This document shows positions 18,158 to 27,147 of a stretch of DNA of 34,054 nt, in pieces. The DNA lies in contig CAVPEB010000007.1 in assembly GCA_963702765.1 (NCBI GenBank), positions 1-34,054 on the forward strand, read 5' to 3'. A program made the translations under genes and the position numbers. Source of the stretch: DATMNR01 sp963702765. GTDB taxonomy: Bacteria; Chloroflexota; Ktedonobacteria; Ktedonobacterales; Ktedonobacteraceae. The first letter of the stretch is position 1, and each line of letters begins with the position of its first letter. The notes under the pieces were generated by a model. That model was not told the origin of the DNA, did not search any database, and saw only the letters and a program-made list of their open reading frames with translations.

Positions 18158-18205
18158 ACACTTCTCTCACAAACTAATCACAGGAAAACAGGTTAACACT
18201 GGCAA

Positions 18206-19189
18206 TCAACGCCCTCCCATAGTAAGAGCCATAATTGCATTCTGTACATGCATGCGATTCTCCGCCTCGTCATACACGACCGACTGAGGACCGTCAATCA
18301 CAGCGTCAGTCACCTCTATTCCGCGATCAGCAGGTAGACAATGCATATATATTGCATCTTCTTTTGTAAGTGACATTCGGCGCTCGTCACAAATCCAATG
18401 AGCATATTGTCCAATTGTATCTACCATCTTTGATGGATCTTGTTCCGCAACCAGAGGACCCCAACTCTTGGGATACACAACATCAGCTCCTACAAACGCC
18501 TCATCCATATCATGAACAATCTTAAAACTGCCGCCTGTTCGACGTGCATTTTCAGTAGCGTTATCCAAAATCTCAGGCATCAACTCGAACTCAGGTGGGT
18601 GTGCCAGCACAACATCAGCACCGAATTGTGTGAAGAGTTCAACGATTGATTGAGGTAGTGAAAGTGGCTTGGTATAGGATTTAGCATAGGCCCATGACAT
18701 CACTATTTTCTTACCTCGAACATCTCCCTTCTTCTCAATGACTGTCATGAGATCTGCCATAGCCTGGCATGGATGGTAGATGTCGCATTGCATATTAATA
18801 ACAGGCACGCTTGCATGTTTGGCTACATCTCTCAAGTACACATTTCCATCGCCCCAATCGCAATGGCGAATTGCAATGCCATGACCATATGCCGAAAGAA
18901 TTTTTCCAATCTCCTTAGGTGTATCTCCATGAGAGATCTGCATTTTATCTGGCTCCAGAAATATTCCATGCCCTCCCAAACGCGTTATTCCAGCTTCAAA
19001 TGAGTTGCGAGTGCGTGTCGAAGAGAAGAAAAAGAGCATAAATAGCGTTTTGTCCTCAAGTAAACGTGTTGGCAGGTCAAGACCCCATTTCATTTTAAGG
19101 TCAAAAGCGAGATTCAGCACAGTCTCCAACTCTTCTTTAGTCCATTCTTGTGTGCTGATAAAATCTCGACCTCGCAAATTGGTTTTCAT
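18206..19189 (-). CDS. ygeW: Knotted carbamoyltransferase YgeW
   Basis: This is a 327-residue member of the aspartate/ornithine carbamoyltransferase superfamily. The carbamoyl-phosphate loop STRTR is at 57-61, HPCQ at 139-142 and HCLPADR at 283-289. The segment WAYAKSYTKPLSLPQS (166-181) resembles the YgeW group, with the proline-containing loop expected of knotted transcarbamylases, rather than ordinary ArgF. In the purine gene cluster this enzyme is thought to run backwards, moving a carbamoyl group from a ureido acid to phosphate; that role here is inference. It is shorter than E. coli YgeW (about 396). It is the last gene of the operon, 15 bp after yqeA, so carbamoyl phosphate could feed the kinase directly. 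A purine-rich AAAGGA lies 10 bases before the ATG. Confidence 0.85.
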   Translation of the reverse strand: MKTNLRGRDFISTQEWTKEELETVLNLAFDLKMKWGLDLPTRLLEDKTLFMLFFFSSTRTRNSFEAGITRLGGHGIFLEPDKMQISHGDTPKEIGKILSAYGHGIAIRHCDWGDGNVYLRDVAKHASVPVINMQCDIYHPCQAMADLMTVIEKKGDVRGKKIVMSWAYAKSYTKPLSLPQSIVELFTQFGADVVLAHPPEFELMPEILDNATENARRTGGSFKIVHDMDEAFVGADVVYPKSWGPLVAEQDPSKMVDTIGQYAHWICDERRMSLTKEDAIYMHCLPADRGIEVTDAVIDGPQSVVYDEAENRMHVQNAIMALTMGGR

Positions 19190-19204
19190 TTTATTTCGTC
19201 CTTT

Positions 19205-20149
19205 CTAATCCTTTACAATCCATGTTCCCGTCTCTCCCTTTAGAGCATCGCCAATAGTTTCTGGCATAGTTATCAAAGCTGCACTACCACCACGTTCAAG
19301 ATAATTAATAATGGCTTTGACCTTTGGTCCCATACTACCTTTTGCAAAATGACCTTCTTCGTAATATCGTTTTGCTTGGTTTAGAGTAATGCGATCAAGA
19401 TCAAGCTGATCAAGTTTCTTGAAGTTGAGGGCGGCCTTCTCTACAGCTGTAGATATCAGTAAGAGGTCTGCATTTAATTCATTAGCAAGCAAACTCGAAG
19501 CCAGGTCTTTATCAATGACAGCTTCAACTCCGGAAAGAGTTCCAGAATCATCACGAACTACTGGGATACCTCCACCTCCAACGGCAATCACTATAAAACC
19601 ACTTTTAATGAGCTCATCTATGGCATCACGTTCGACGATTTCTCTTGGAATAGGTGATGGCACCACTCGGCGCCAGCCCCGTCCAGCGTCTTCAACCATT
19701 ATCCAACCCTCTTTACTCATCTTCGAACGCGCGTCTTCCTCTTTATAAAAAGAACCAATTGGTTTGCTGGGATTCTGCATCGCAGGGTCATTGCGATCCA
19801 CGACTACCTGTGTAACTAATGTTGTGCATTGACGTTGAATGCCCCTCCGTAAAAATTCATTGTATAGTGCTTGCTGGATCATATAACCAATTGCGCCCTG
19901 GGTATCAGCACCACACGAATCAAGAGGCACAGTGTGCATTATTTTGCTGGCTAGCTCTGAGCGTAGTAGAATAAACCCAACTTGTGGGCCGTTCCCATGG
20001 GTGATGACTACATTCCAGCCTTGTTCAATCATACCAGCAATATGTACTGCAGTTGCACGTACAGCATTAAACTGGTCAGGAACACTTTGATGTGCCTCGT
20101 CCTTAATCAAAGAATTACCACCGATAGCTACAACGGCTAATTTAGTCAT
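19205..20149 (-). CDS. yqeA: Carbamate kinase (YqeA/ArcC family)
   Basis: The frame opens at 20197, but the start at 20149 has GGAGG seven bases upstream and overlaps the ygeY stop codon as ATGA, which implies translational coupling. The 314-residue protein shows AIGGNSL near the N-terminus, THGNGPQVG, the catalytic-site segment GSFY, AVGGGGIPV and the C-terminal FAKGSMGPK, all standard for carbamate kinase. It transfers phosphate from carbamoyl phosphate to ADP, giving ATP, CO2 and ammonia. Placed beside ygeW it most likely conserves energy from ureide breakdown. No arginine deiminase gene is present, which argues against a role in the arginine pathway. Confidence 0.92.
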   Translation of the reverse strand: MTKLAVVAIGGNSLIKDEAHQSVPDQFNAVRATAVHIAGMIEQGWNVVITHGNGPQVGFILLRSELASKIMHTVPLDSCGADTQGAIGYMIQQALYNEFLRRGIQRQCTTLVTQVVVDRNDPAMQNPSKPIGSFYKEEDARSKMSKEGWIMVEDAGRGWRRVVPSPIPREIVERDAIDELIKSGFIVIAVGGGGIPVVRDDSGTLSGVEAVIDKDLASSLLANELNADLLLISTAVEKAALNFKKLDQLDLDRITLNQAKRYYEEGHFAKGSMGPKVKAIINYLERGGSAALITMPETIGDALKGETGTWIVKD

Positions 20150-21354
20150 CTGACTCCCTCCAGAAAAAGTGGCAACATCGCGTAGAAATCGGCACACTGC
20201 ACAACTTCAGCAGCTGGTACCTGGTCAAGCGCTGTATGTGCCCAATGCTCTTCCCCTGGACCAAAACCGATTGCTGGAATGCCTGCTTTACCCATCCAGT
20301 AGGTGGCATTAGTAGAAAATACCCACTTACTCGTTTTTGCGGGATGACCATAGCAGCTTTCAAACGTGGCTTTACCCGCTTGCACCAAAGGGTGATCCTC
20401 ACTTAATGACCATGCAGGAAATATCTTCTCGACTGGAAACACAAAGCCTGTATAACTCGGTTCAGCATACTCTGGCACAACGATCTCAGCCAGGTGAGCA
20501 TTTGGCAAGGCTCGTAGTTCATTCAGCACAACTTCTTTGGTCTCTACTGGATGCATTCGACGATCAAGATAGATGGAACATTCATCAGGAACGGCGTTGA
20601 GGGAGACACTATGTGTATTGACTTGAGTCACTGTAATCGAACCCGCGCCCAGGAATGGATCAGGGCGACCCTTTAGTTCTTGATGCAGTTGCTCGACACC
20701 TTGAATAAACGGGATGGCTTTATAGAGAGCATTGTCTCCACGCTCAGGCGCGCTTGCATGGCAACTAACTCCCTTGAAGGTGGCACTGATTTCAGTACGC
20801 CCACGGTGTCCACGATAAATTTCCATATTGGTAAATTCGCCAATTACCACGAAATTTGGACGGATACGTTCATGCTCTACAAGCGCATTTCCTGATATTC
20901 CGTCACACCACTCCTCCATATTGCCAAAATAATAAAGTGTCCAATCTTTAGCCAGGCCCAATTTTTTCAATGTAGCCATTGCATATATCATCGGAGGAGT
21001 AGAACACTTTTCGTCACCAGCGCCCAGACCATAGATAATACCATCCTCGAATTTCCCTTTAAAAGGATCCCACTTCCACTGTGCAGCGTCAGCTACACCT
21101 ACGGTATCAATATGGCTATCATAGAGTAATACACGAGATCCATTACCCATTCTCCCCAGGATGTTGCCCATTGTATCTCGTCTCACCTCGTCAAAACCTA
21201 ATTCCATCATGCGTGCGCCTATCGCATCCCCAACTGGCCCAATCTGACTGTCGAAACTTGGAATAGCGACGATGTCACGCAGAAATTGGATCATAGTATC
21301 ATGATGTTTTGCCAGTTCTTGCTTGATAGCAGTTTGTGCTTCGCGAATGTCCAT
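20146..21354 (-). CDS. ygeY: M20-family metallohydrolase YgeY
   Basis: This 402-residue enzyme is of the ArgE/DapE/carboxypeptidase type. Metal and catalytic residues are all visible: H81 and D83 (SHIDTV), bridging D114 (GAGDEK), catalytic E147 with E148 (MEEWCDG), E173 (GEFTNM) and H373 (GPGEEHWAHT). A dimerisation domain covers about 185-300. YgeY hydrolyses an amide or ureido bond; in the purine cluster it is proposed to act on a ureido- or diamino-propionate-type intermediate, but the substrate is not proven. AAAGGG lies five bases before the ATG. The stop codon overlaps yqeA. Length and motifs are complete. Confidence 0.88.
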   Translation of the reverse strand: MDIREAQTAIKQELAKHHDTMIQFLRDIVAIPSFDSQIGPVGDAIGARMMELGFDEVRRDTMGNILGRMGNGSRVLLYDSHIDTVGVADAAQWKWDPFKGKFEDGIIYGLGAGDEKCSTPPMIYAMATLKKLGLAKDWTLYYFGNMEEWCDGISGNALVEHERIRPNFVVIGEFTNMEIYRGHRGRTEISATFKGVSCHASAPERGDNALYKAIPFIQGVEQLHQELKGRPDPFLGAGSITVTQVNTHSVSLNAVPDECSIYLDRRMHPVETKEVVLNELRALPNAHLAEIVVPEYAEPSYTGFVFPVEKIFPAWSLSEDHPLVQAGKATFESCYGHPAKTSKWVFSTNATYWMGKAGIPAIGFGPGEEHWAHTALDQVPAAEVVQCADFYAMLPLFLEGVR

Positions 21355-21385
21355 AATTACCCTTTCTTGTTTTGCTTAATATCAT

Positions 21386-23413
21386 TTATACAGACAAATA
21401 CTGTGCATTTACATAATGCACTTTCTTCGTATTCAACACACCTCGTAATAATGCGTCCATGCGATAAAAATTCACCATAGAAACGATATGGTCGGGGACA
21501 TGTCCAAATGGTTTACGCGCAGGATCAATCTTCTCTAGAGCTGAATCTATAGCTTTCCAACTAAGAAGTTTCCCTGTCGATAACTGAATTGTTAAGATCA
21601 CTACTCCATCATTAAATGATGCCGTATCGTCCGCACGCTGTATTTCAAGCCTGTATTCCTGACCTTTTATACGCCCAACAATTCGCTCAGAGTCTTCAAA
21701 ACGCTCAATGAAGAAGCCATCATGTGTTGGACGACTTGCATAAGATGTTTGTGAACCAAAGAAACCTGGTTTCTCAATAAATGGACCACCGTATTCGGGG
21801 CAAAATGTATCGCAATTTCCACACTCATTGCAGAAATCAGCAAAGTTTGCAAGTTGATGTGGTTGCTCGATATAAAACCAGTGAACTTCATCGGGCAGAA
21901 GTACACCACGCGACAGACGATAATCACGATACTCGAAACGAGCAGGTTCTACTTCGAATATGAAGTTGGCATCGTTTGGACACACAGGCACGCATTTATC
22001 ACAGGAGAGACAGTCAAAGACAAATAAATGGCTATTGATTTTGCGTGGCTCTTTACTGTTTTGCGTCCAACTATATCGAGGATCATGAACTGTTTCTTCA
22101 GCGATAATTGCAGTATTGTCTAAGATAGCCTGTTCGAGATCATTATCCTTCCGTCCATTCTGTCCTCGTGCATTGAGAATATATTGATTTATATTATCTG
22201 CGCCGACTTTACGCATAGCTGTCACCAGGTCCTTAAAATATCCCTCTTGACGACCATATCCCCTTGGTCTCAATAAGTCGGTACAAATCGTGATAGGAGT
22301 CAGACCCATTGCAACAGCATTGGCAACATTACGACGATCAATACCGGCGGCAAATGATACAGGATAGCGAGTTCTAGTAGCTTTTCTCCATTCTGCCAGC
22401 AAAGCTACTGCTATGACATGCAATGGCTGGCCCGAAAGATACATCACCTCGTCTGGTAAACGTCCAAGACTGTTATGAACTTCCAGAGTATTGCTAAACT
22501 TGACACCGATATGAAGATTATGTTTTTCGGCTAATGGCTCTAATCGCTCGACAAGGCCACGAGCCTCCTGTAGACTCAGCCCCGTATCATAGGCCTTCTG
22601 ATTGACCTTAAGATGCGTGTAACCTAATTGATCGTAAAGGATATGCTCCAAGTTCTCTTTACCCAATTGCACTGGATTGAGCTTTATTATCGTATGCAGG
22701 CCCATCTCTGCTATCAAATAGCGACAGATGCGCTCGATTTCGTCTTTAGGGCATCCATGGAATGTGGAAAGGGTTGCAGTCTTGACAAGATCAGTTCGAA
22801 ACGGGTAATCACGATATTGAGCATATTCATCAGGTATTTGTGATCGCAATTGATCAACGAGATGATCAGCTTGTTTGATCTGCCGGATAAATCCCGTTAC
22901 AGTTTCGCTCTCAATGCCTTTCAAGTCATACCCAACGCTCAGATCAAATATAGTCGCATAAAAATCTGGAGGTAAAGAGGCTATATCGGGCACGCCAATA
23001 GCGTTTTCCTCACGCAATATGTCGATGATCATTGACGCTTTAACATATTCCTGTAGTGTTTCGTGAAGTTTTAGTTCCTGTGACCATTCAATGTTAAAGC
23101 CAATATTGGTCGCATCAATACAAGGTCGATGAATCACAAGCTCATCAAGAATTTGTACTGTCTTCAACTCGATAATGCGTGAGCCACCGAGCCACGCCAG
23201 CACAATATTTTGTGCCAGTTGATCCTGTGGGCCAGCTGCGGGTCCAAGAGGAGTCCCTGCAGCTAATCCATGAAAATTGACCCGCAAATCTACGTTAGAT
23301 GAGCCACGATACATATCTTTCAATGGCAAATCATAAATAGTTTGTTGAACCTTTGGTTCGTAATAAGCTCGTTTGAGCAAGTTGGATAATTGAGCGGGCA
23401 CAAGATCTGGCAT
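21386..23413 (-). CDS. ygfK: YgfK-type iron-sulfur reductase lacking the FAD/NAD(P)H domain
   Basis: The frame is open from 23488, but the ATG at 23413 has AGGAG nearby and starts after the ssnA stop codon, giving 675 residues. Residues 1-460 form the dihydroorotate-dehydrogenase-like barrel typical of YgfK. Two [4Fe-4S] motifs follow: C468/C471/C474/C478 and C528/C531/C534/C538. The C-terminal 130 residues are unassigned. E. coli YgfK is about 1030 residues because it carries a GltD-like FAD/NAD(P)H domain between barrel and clusters. Here the barrel runs straight into the clusters. YgfK, once called a selenate reductase subunit, is now linked to purine ring reduction. This form may take electrons from ferredoxin or a separate flavoprotein (inference). 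Confidence 0.85.
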   Translation of the reverse strand: MPDLVPAQLSNLLKRAYYEPKVQQTIYDLPLKDMYRGSSNVDLRVNFHGLAAGTPLGPAAGPQDQLAQNIVLAWLGGSRIIELKTVQILDELVIHRPCIDATNIGFNIEWSQELKLHETLQEYVKASMIIDILREENAIGVPDIASLPPDFYATIFDLSVGYDLKGIESETVTGFIRQIKQADHLVDQLRSQIPDEYAQYRDYPFRTDLVKTATLSTFHGCPKDEIERICRYLIAEMGLHTIIKLNPVQLGKENLEHILYDQLGYTHLKVNQKAYDTGLSLQEARGLVERLEPLAEKHNLHIGVKFSNTLEVHNSLGRLPDEVMYLSGQPLHVIAVALLAEWRKATRTRYPVSFAAGIDRRNVANAVAMGLTPITICTDLLRPRGYGRQEGYFKDLVTAMRKVGADNINQYILNARGQNGRKDNDLEQAILDNTAIIAEETVHDPRYSWTQNSKEPRKINSHLFVFDCLSCDKCVPVCPNDANFIFEVEPARFEYRDYRLSRGVLLPDEVHWFYIEQPHQLANFADFCNECGNCDTFCPEYGGPFIEKPGFFGSQTSYASRPTHDGFFIERFEDSERIVGRIKGQEYRLEIQRADDTASFNDGVVILTIQLSTGKLLSWKAIDSALEKIDPARKPFGHVPDHIVSMVNFYRMDALLRGVLNTKKVHYVNAQYLSV

Positions 23414-23426
23414 ATAACTCTCCTGT

Positions 23427-24797
23427 CTACATCCTATACCAAAGGGCCTGTGATAGTTCCCTTGCTCGCGCGTGAATCCTCGCCTCATCTACAGTAAGCA
23501 ACTGGCGATTACGCATCAACCATCGGCCATTAACCATGGTTGAGTTGACTTGATGATTATCCATGCCAAAGATCAAGTGCCAGGGAAAATTCCCACTGGT
23601 GAGAGGCGTCGGAGGTAGATAGTCAAGCAATACAATATCTGCAGCACCTCCAACGCTCAATTCGCCAACTCGTGGGAATTCTGGAGTGAATGGGCTAAAG
23701 ACAGCATCCATAATGCGGGCATTATGTCGAAATTCAAGTTTTAATACCAGATCTCCAGGCATAACTCGAGGATCTTCAAGTGCAAGTTTATGAAGTAAGT
23801 AGGCTGCCTTCATCTCCTGCATCATATTCATACTGAACCCATCGTTTCCAAGTCCAACATTCACTCCTGCCCGAACCATCTCCTCAACAGGCATGCGACC
23901 TACAGCATTGTTCATATTCGAGCGTGGATTATGTACACTATTGGTTCGAGTTTCAGCCAGGCGACTCATTTCACCACTACGTACATGCACACAATGTGCT
24001 GCAATACTATGAGGACCCAGTATACGGTCTGCTTCTAAACGATCCACTACACGCATTCCGTAGCGTGTAGTACAATCTCGCTCGTCTGAAATATCTTCCG
24101 CAACATGAATATGAAAGCCTACGTCCAGGTCAGCAGCACCAGACGCGCAGCGTTCGAGTGAGGATGTACTCAACGTAAAGGATGCATGCAAACCATAACT
24201 AGCTGCAATCATACCTGCTTCCGCCTGGCTTTTGCGTTCAGCTCGCAACGAACGTATGAATCGTTCATTCTCTCTAATCCCATCAGCAACTATAGCAAGT
24301 CCATCACGATCAGATACTTCATATGCAAGGCAAGCGCGAATACCAGCTTGCTCTACAGCATCGGCGATAACATCCAGGCTTCCCTCAACTGCATTTGGGC
24401 TGGCATGATGATCGACAACGCATGTTGTTCCACTTCGAATAGCATCTGCCATAAATATTTCAGCACTAGCCCGAGTGTCTTCAAGAGTTAAAAGTTTGTC
24501 GAGCCTCCACCACAGTCGCTCAAGAATTTCGGGAAAGTTGCGAGGTGGGTCTCCAGGAATGGACATGCCTCGTGCAAACGCACCATAAAAATGCGTGTGT
24601 GTACAAAGAAAGCCAGGCATTATTAATCCACCGCCTGCATCTATATATTCAGCAGCAGGATATTGCTGGCGCAGCGTAGCGTCCTTGCCGATGGCCTCGA
24701 TGCGACTGTCATGCACAAGTACTGCGCCCTCTTCGATAAGTGCGTTTTGAGTGCCAAGCGTAACCACTGTCCCATTGCCAATGAGGATATCTGTCAT
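23427..24797 (-). CDS. ssnA: SsnA-type metal-dependent amidohydrolase
   Basis: The frame opens at 24824, but the first codons there contain the ribosome site (GGAGAGGAG). ATG at 24797, nine bases further on, is the start, giving 456 residues. Amidohydrolase-fold residues are complete: H67 and H69 (CTHTH), H231 and E234 (HIHVAED), H268 (AAHCVH) and D319 (GNDGF). SsnA is a relative of guanine deaminase and chlorohydrolases; the physiological substrate is not settled, but it always travels with ygfK and xdhD. A deaminase or hydrolase step on an oxidised or reduced purine is likely. It lies 33 bp after the thrC-like gene and 13 bp before ygfK. Confidence 0.87.
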   Translation of the reverse strand: MTDILIGNGTVVTLGTQNALIEEGAVLVHDSRIEAIGKDATLRQQYPAAEYIDAGGGLIMPGFLCTHTHFYGAFARGMSIPGDPPRNFPEILERLWWRLDKLLTLEDTRASAEIFMADAIRSGTTCVVDHHASPNAVEGSLDVIADAVEQAGIRACLAYEVSDRDGLAIVADGIRENERFIRSLRAERKSQAEAGMIAASYGLHASFTLSTSSLERCASGAADLDVGFHIHVAEDISDERDCTTRYGMRVVDRLEADRILGPHSIAAHCVHVRSGEMSRLAETRTNSVHNPRSNMNNAVGRMPVEEMVRAGVNVGLGNDGFSMNMMQEMKAAYLLHKLALEDPRVMPGDLVLKLEFRHNARIMDAVFSPFTPEFPRVGELSVGGAADIVLLDYLPPTPLTSGNFPWHLIFGMDNHQVNSTMVNGRWLMRNRQLLTVDEARIHARARELSQALWYRM

Positions 24798-24830
24798 TGA
24801 TTTTTGCTCCTCTCCCTGGATCACAATGTG

Positions 24831-26075
24831 CTATGTTCTTTTCACAACCTTCTCAACCATCTGCATCCCTTCAGTTCCCTTTTCAATTGGCACTACACTT
24901 CCAGCAATCCCAACAATAGCATCGATACTCTTCAATCCACTGCCGGTTATCAGCAGTACTGTTCGTTCACTCTGCTCTATCTTACCCTCTCTTAAAAGGC
25001 GCACCAACCCTGCATAGGCAGTTGCACCTGATGGTTCAGCGAACACGCCAGTCAGGCTGGCAAGCTCTTTCTCGGCAACGAGTATCTCTTCATCTGTTAC
25101 AGTTATGCCGTAGCCACCACTTCCGCGTATAATTTTCACCGCCATTGCTCCATTGCGCGGTAAACTAACCGATATCCCATCTGCTATTGTCTGTGCAGGA
25201 TAAGGTCGCACAATGCCATCGCCCTCCAAAGCACGTACAATTGCTGGCGATCCTTCTGCCTGTATGGCGATCATACGTGGAATTCGATCGATCATCCCCA
25301 GACGGTAAAAATCTTCAAAGCCTCGATAGACACCACTGATAATACAACCATCACCTGTTGGTACCAGTACATTATCTGGGACCTGCCATTGCAGTTGTTC
25401 TGCAATTTCTAAACCAACCGTTTTCTTTCCCTCAACAAGATAAGGATTGTAGCCAGTATTGCGGTTATACCACCCAAAGGTATTGCAAGCATCAATGCAC
25501 AGATCAAAGGCATCATCATAACTACCCTGCACAGCAAAAACAGTTGCGCCACACATGAGTAGTTGAATAATCTTGGCTCTCGGCGCATTGTACGGGATAA
25601 AAATATAACACGGAAGACCCACTGAAGCTGCCTGTACTGCCAGGGAAGAAGCCGCGTTACCAGTTGATGCACAGGCCAGCGTTCTTCCTTCCGCCCGCAT
25701 CACAGCTATGATACTTGCCCGATCCTTGAGTGAGGCACTGGGATTTCGCGAATCGTCTTTAAGCCAGAGGTTTTCCATCCCTAAATGGGATCGTAGGCGC
25801 ATCACAGGATAGAGGGGAGTTCCACCAATTGCCAATGCAGGAACTCCCTCCTGGAAATAGGAAACCGGAAGGAGCGCACGATAGCGCATGAACGTCGAAT
25901 CCTGATCATTCATTAATGAAACACGACTGATGCGTTGTGCGATCCTATCGTAATCGTAGTGGACTTCAAGGACACCTAATGGGCCGCATACAGGACATGT
26001 ATACTCGATTTTCAGCGGATCATACGTGGTTCCACAGAGTACACATTGCAGGTGAAGTATATGGTCAGCAGTCAT
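24831..26075 (-). CDS. Threonine-synthase-like PLP enzyme with zinc-ribbon N-terminus
   Basis: This 414-residue fold-type II PLP protein has a zinc ribbon C11-x2-C14 ... C27-x2-C30. It has the Schiff-base lysine K117 (SASLKDRA) and a phosphate-binding CASTGNAASSLAVQAA loop. The chemistry known for the family is beta-elimination or replacement (threonine synthase, dehydratases). A housekeeping threonine synthase would be expected near hom or thrB, neither of which is here. The operon setting suggests breakdown of an amino-acid product of purine degradation, such as 2,3-diaminopropionate, the job of YgeX in E. coli; this is inference. AGAGG lies seven bases before the ATG. Ordinary threonine synthase remains possible. 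Confidence 0.8.
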   Translation of the reverse strand: MTADHILHLQCVLCGTTYDPLKIEYTCPVCGPLGVLEVHYDYDRIAQRISRVSLMNDQDSTFMRYRALLPVSYFQEGVPALAIGGTPLYPVMRLRSHLGMENLWLKDDSRNPSASLKDRASIIAVMRAEGRTLACASTGNAASSLAVQAASVGLPCYIFIPYNAPRAKIIQLLMCGATVFAVQGSYDDAFDLCIDACNTFGWYNRNTGYNPYLVEGKKTVGLEIAEQLQWQVPDNVLVPTGDGCIISGVYRGFEDFYRLGMIDRIPRMIAIQAEGSPAIVRALEGDGIVRPYPAQTIADGISVSLPRNGAMAVKIIRGSGGYGITVTDEEILVAEKELASLTGVFAEPSGATAYAGLVRLLREGKIEQSERTVLLITGSGLKSIDAIVGIAGSVVPIEKGTEGMQMVEKVVKRT

Positions 26076-26085
26076 AATTAGACCT

Positions 26086-27123
26086 CTAGCGAATCACCTC
26101 AAGTTTTACACCCGCCAATTTTGCCTTGTCTTCATCGCTAATTGGATGGTCACGGACAGGCACTTCCATTTCAGAGAAGACACCACAGAGTTCGGTTGAA
26201 AAATAGCGCAAGCCATTGTCAGAGAGAACGGTTACGATCATACCAATGTCTGGATAGCGCCGAGCAACCTTGATGGCTGCTGCAACGTTACAGCCAGATG
26301 AAATACCGCAAAATATACCCTCTTCACGTGATAAGCGCCGAGCCATTTGAATAGATTCATCCGACGTGGTAGTAACAATTCCATCCAGATATTCAATTTG
26401 CAACACTTCTGGGATAAAGCCATCTCCAATACCCTCGATTTTATGTGGACCCCAGGAGCCACCAGCAAGAATATCGCATTCTGCAGGCTCAACAGCAAAT
26501 ACCTTAATGTTGGGATTCTGCTCTTTGAGATATTTACCTGCCCCAGTCACTGTGCCACCTGTTCCTTGTGACAACACTAACCCTCCAATTTTACCCTCAG
26601 TTTGCTCCCAAATTTCTGGGCCTGTGGTACGATAATGCGCCTCGATATTATCAACATTAACAAACTGGCCAACTTCCCAATATTTATCTGGAGCAGAGGC
26701 CTTGAGTTCTTTGACCTTCTTGATCACCAAATCCACATCGCTCTCAGCTCCAGGTGTCAATACTAATTCTGCTCCATATGCACGGATAGTTTTTTTACGT
26801 TCCTCGCTCATTCCATCTGGCATGACAATAACAACTGGATACCCCTTCGCTGCGCCTACGCAAGATGTAGCTATGCCAGTGTTTCCAGTCGTACCTTCAA
26901 TAATGGCCATACCAGGACGTAAGTCGCCCCTCCGCTCAGCCTCTGACACGAGGAATGGTAAAATACGATCTTTGACACTGCCACTAGGGTTGAAATACTC
27001 GACTTTGACTACGATAGACGGTTTTACATCACCAACTACTCGTCTTAGACGAACCATTGGCGTAAGACCTGCCGTATCAAGGATATTTTCGGCAATACGC
27101 GCACGACAATTCCAGTCAACCAT
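26086..27123 (-). CDS. Cysteine-synthase/cystathionine-beta-synthase-like PLP enzyme
   Basis: The protein has 345 residues. The PLP lysine is K51 (NPSGSVKDR). The substrate loop is EGTTGNTGI, the phosphate cup GTGGTVTGAG, and the end of the catalytic domain GISSGCNV, all close to O-acetylserine sulfhydrylase. The C-terminus adds about 40 residues not needed for the core. No sulfur genes (cysE, sulfate reduction) are nearby. Its position in the purine operon suggests a beta-replacement or beta-elimination on a beta-amino or beta-ureido alanine derivative; this is inference. It precedes the thrC-like gene by 10 bp, so the two PLP enzymes are likely co-translated. GGAGG lies nine bases before the ATG. 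Confidence 0.82.
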   Translation of the reverse strand: MVDWNCRARIAENILDTAGLTPMVRLRRVVGDVKPSIVVKVEYFNPSGSVKDRILPFLVSEAERRGDLRPGMAIIEGTTGNTGIATSCVGAAKGYPVVIVMPDGMSEERKKTIRAYGAELVLTPGAESDVDLVIKKVKELKASAPDKYWEVGQFVNVDNIEAHYRTTGPEIWEQTEGKIGGLVLSQGTGGTVTGAGKYLKEQNPNIKVFAVEPAECDILAGGSWGPHKIEGIGDGFIPEVLQIEYLDGIVTTTSDESIQMARRLSREEGIFCGISSGCNVAAAIKVARRYPDIGMIVTVLSDNGLRYFSTELCGVFSEMEVPVRDHPISDEDKAKLAGVKLEVIR

Positions 27124-27147
27124 GAATTCCTACCTCCAAATATATGC

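Noticed and set aside
23414..23488. Extended N-terminus of YgfK overlapping ssnA
   Set aside because: It overlaps the ssnA coding end, lacks a ribosome site and does not resemble YgfK; the ATG at 23413 has AGGAG upstream.
24831..26075. Housekeeping threonine synthase as a firm call
   Set aside because: Motifs allow it, but operon position and absence of hom/thrB nearby make a catabolic role at least as likely, so no symbol was given.
26086..27123. YgeX (diaminopropionate ammonia-lyase) as a firm call
   Set aside because: NPSGSVKDR, EGTTGNTG and GISSGCN are cysteine-synthase-type motifs, not those of YgeX.
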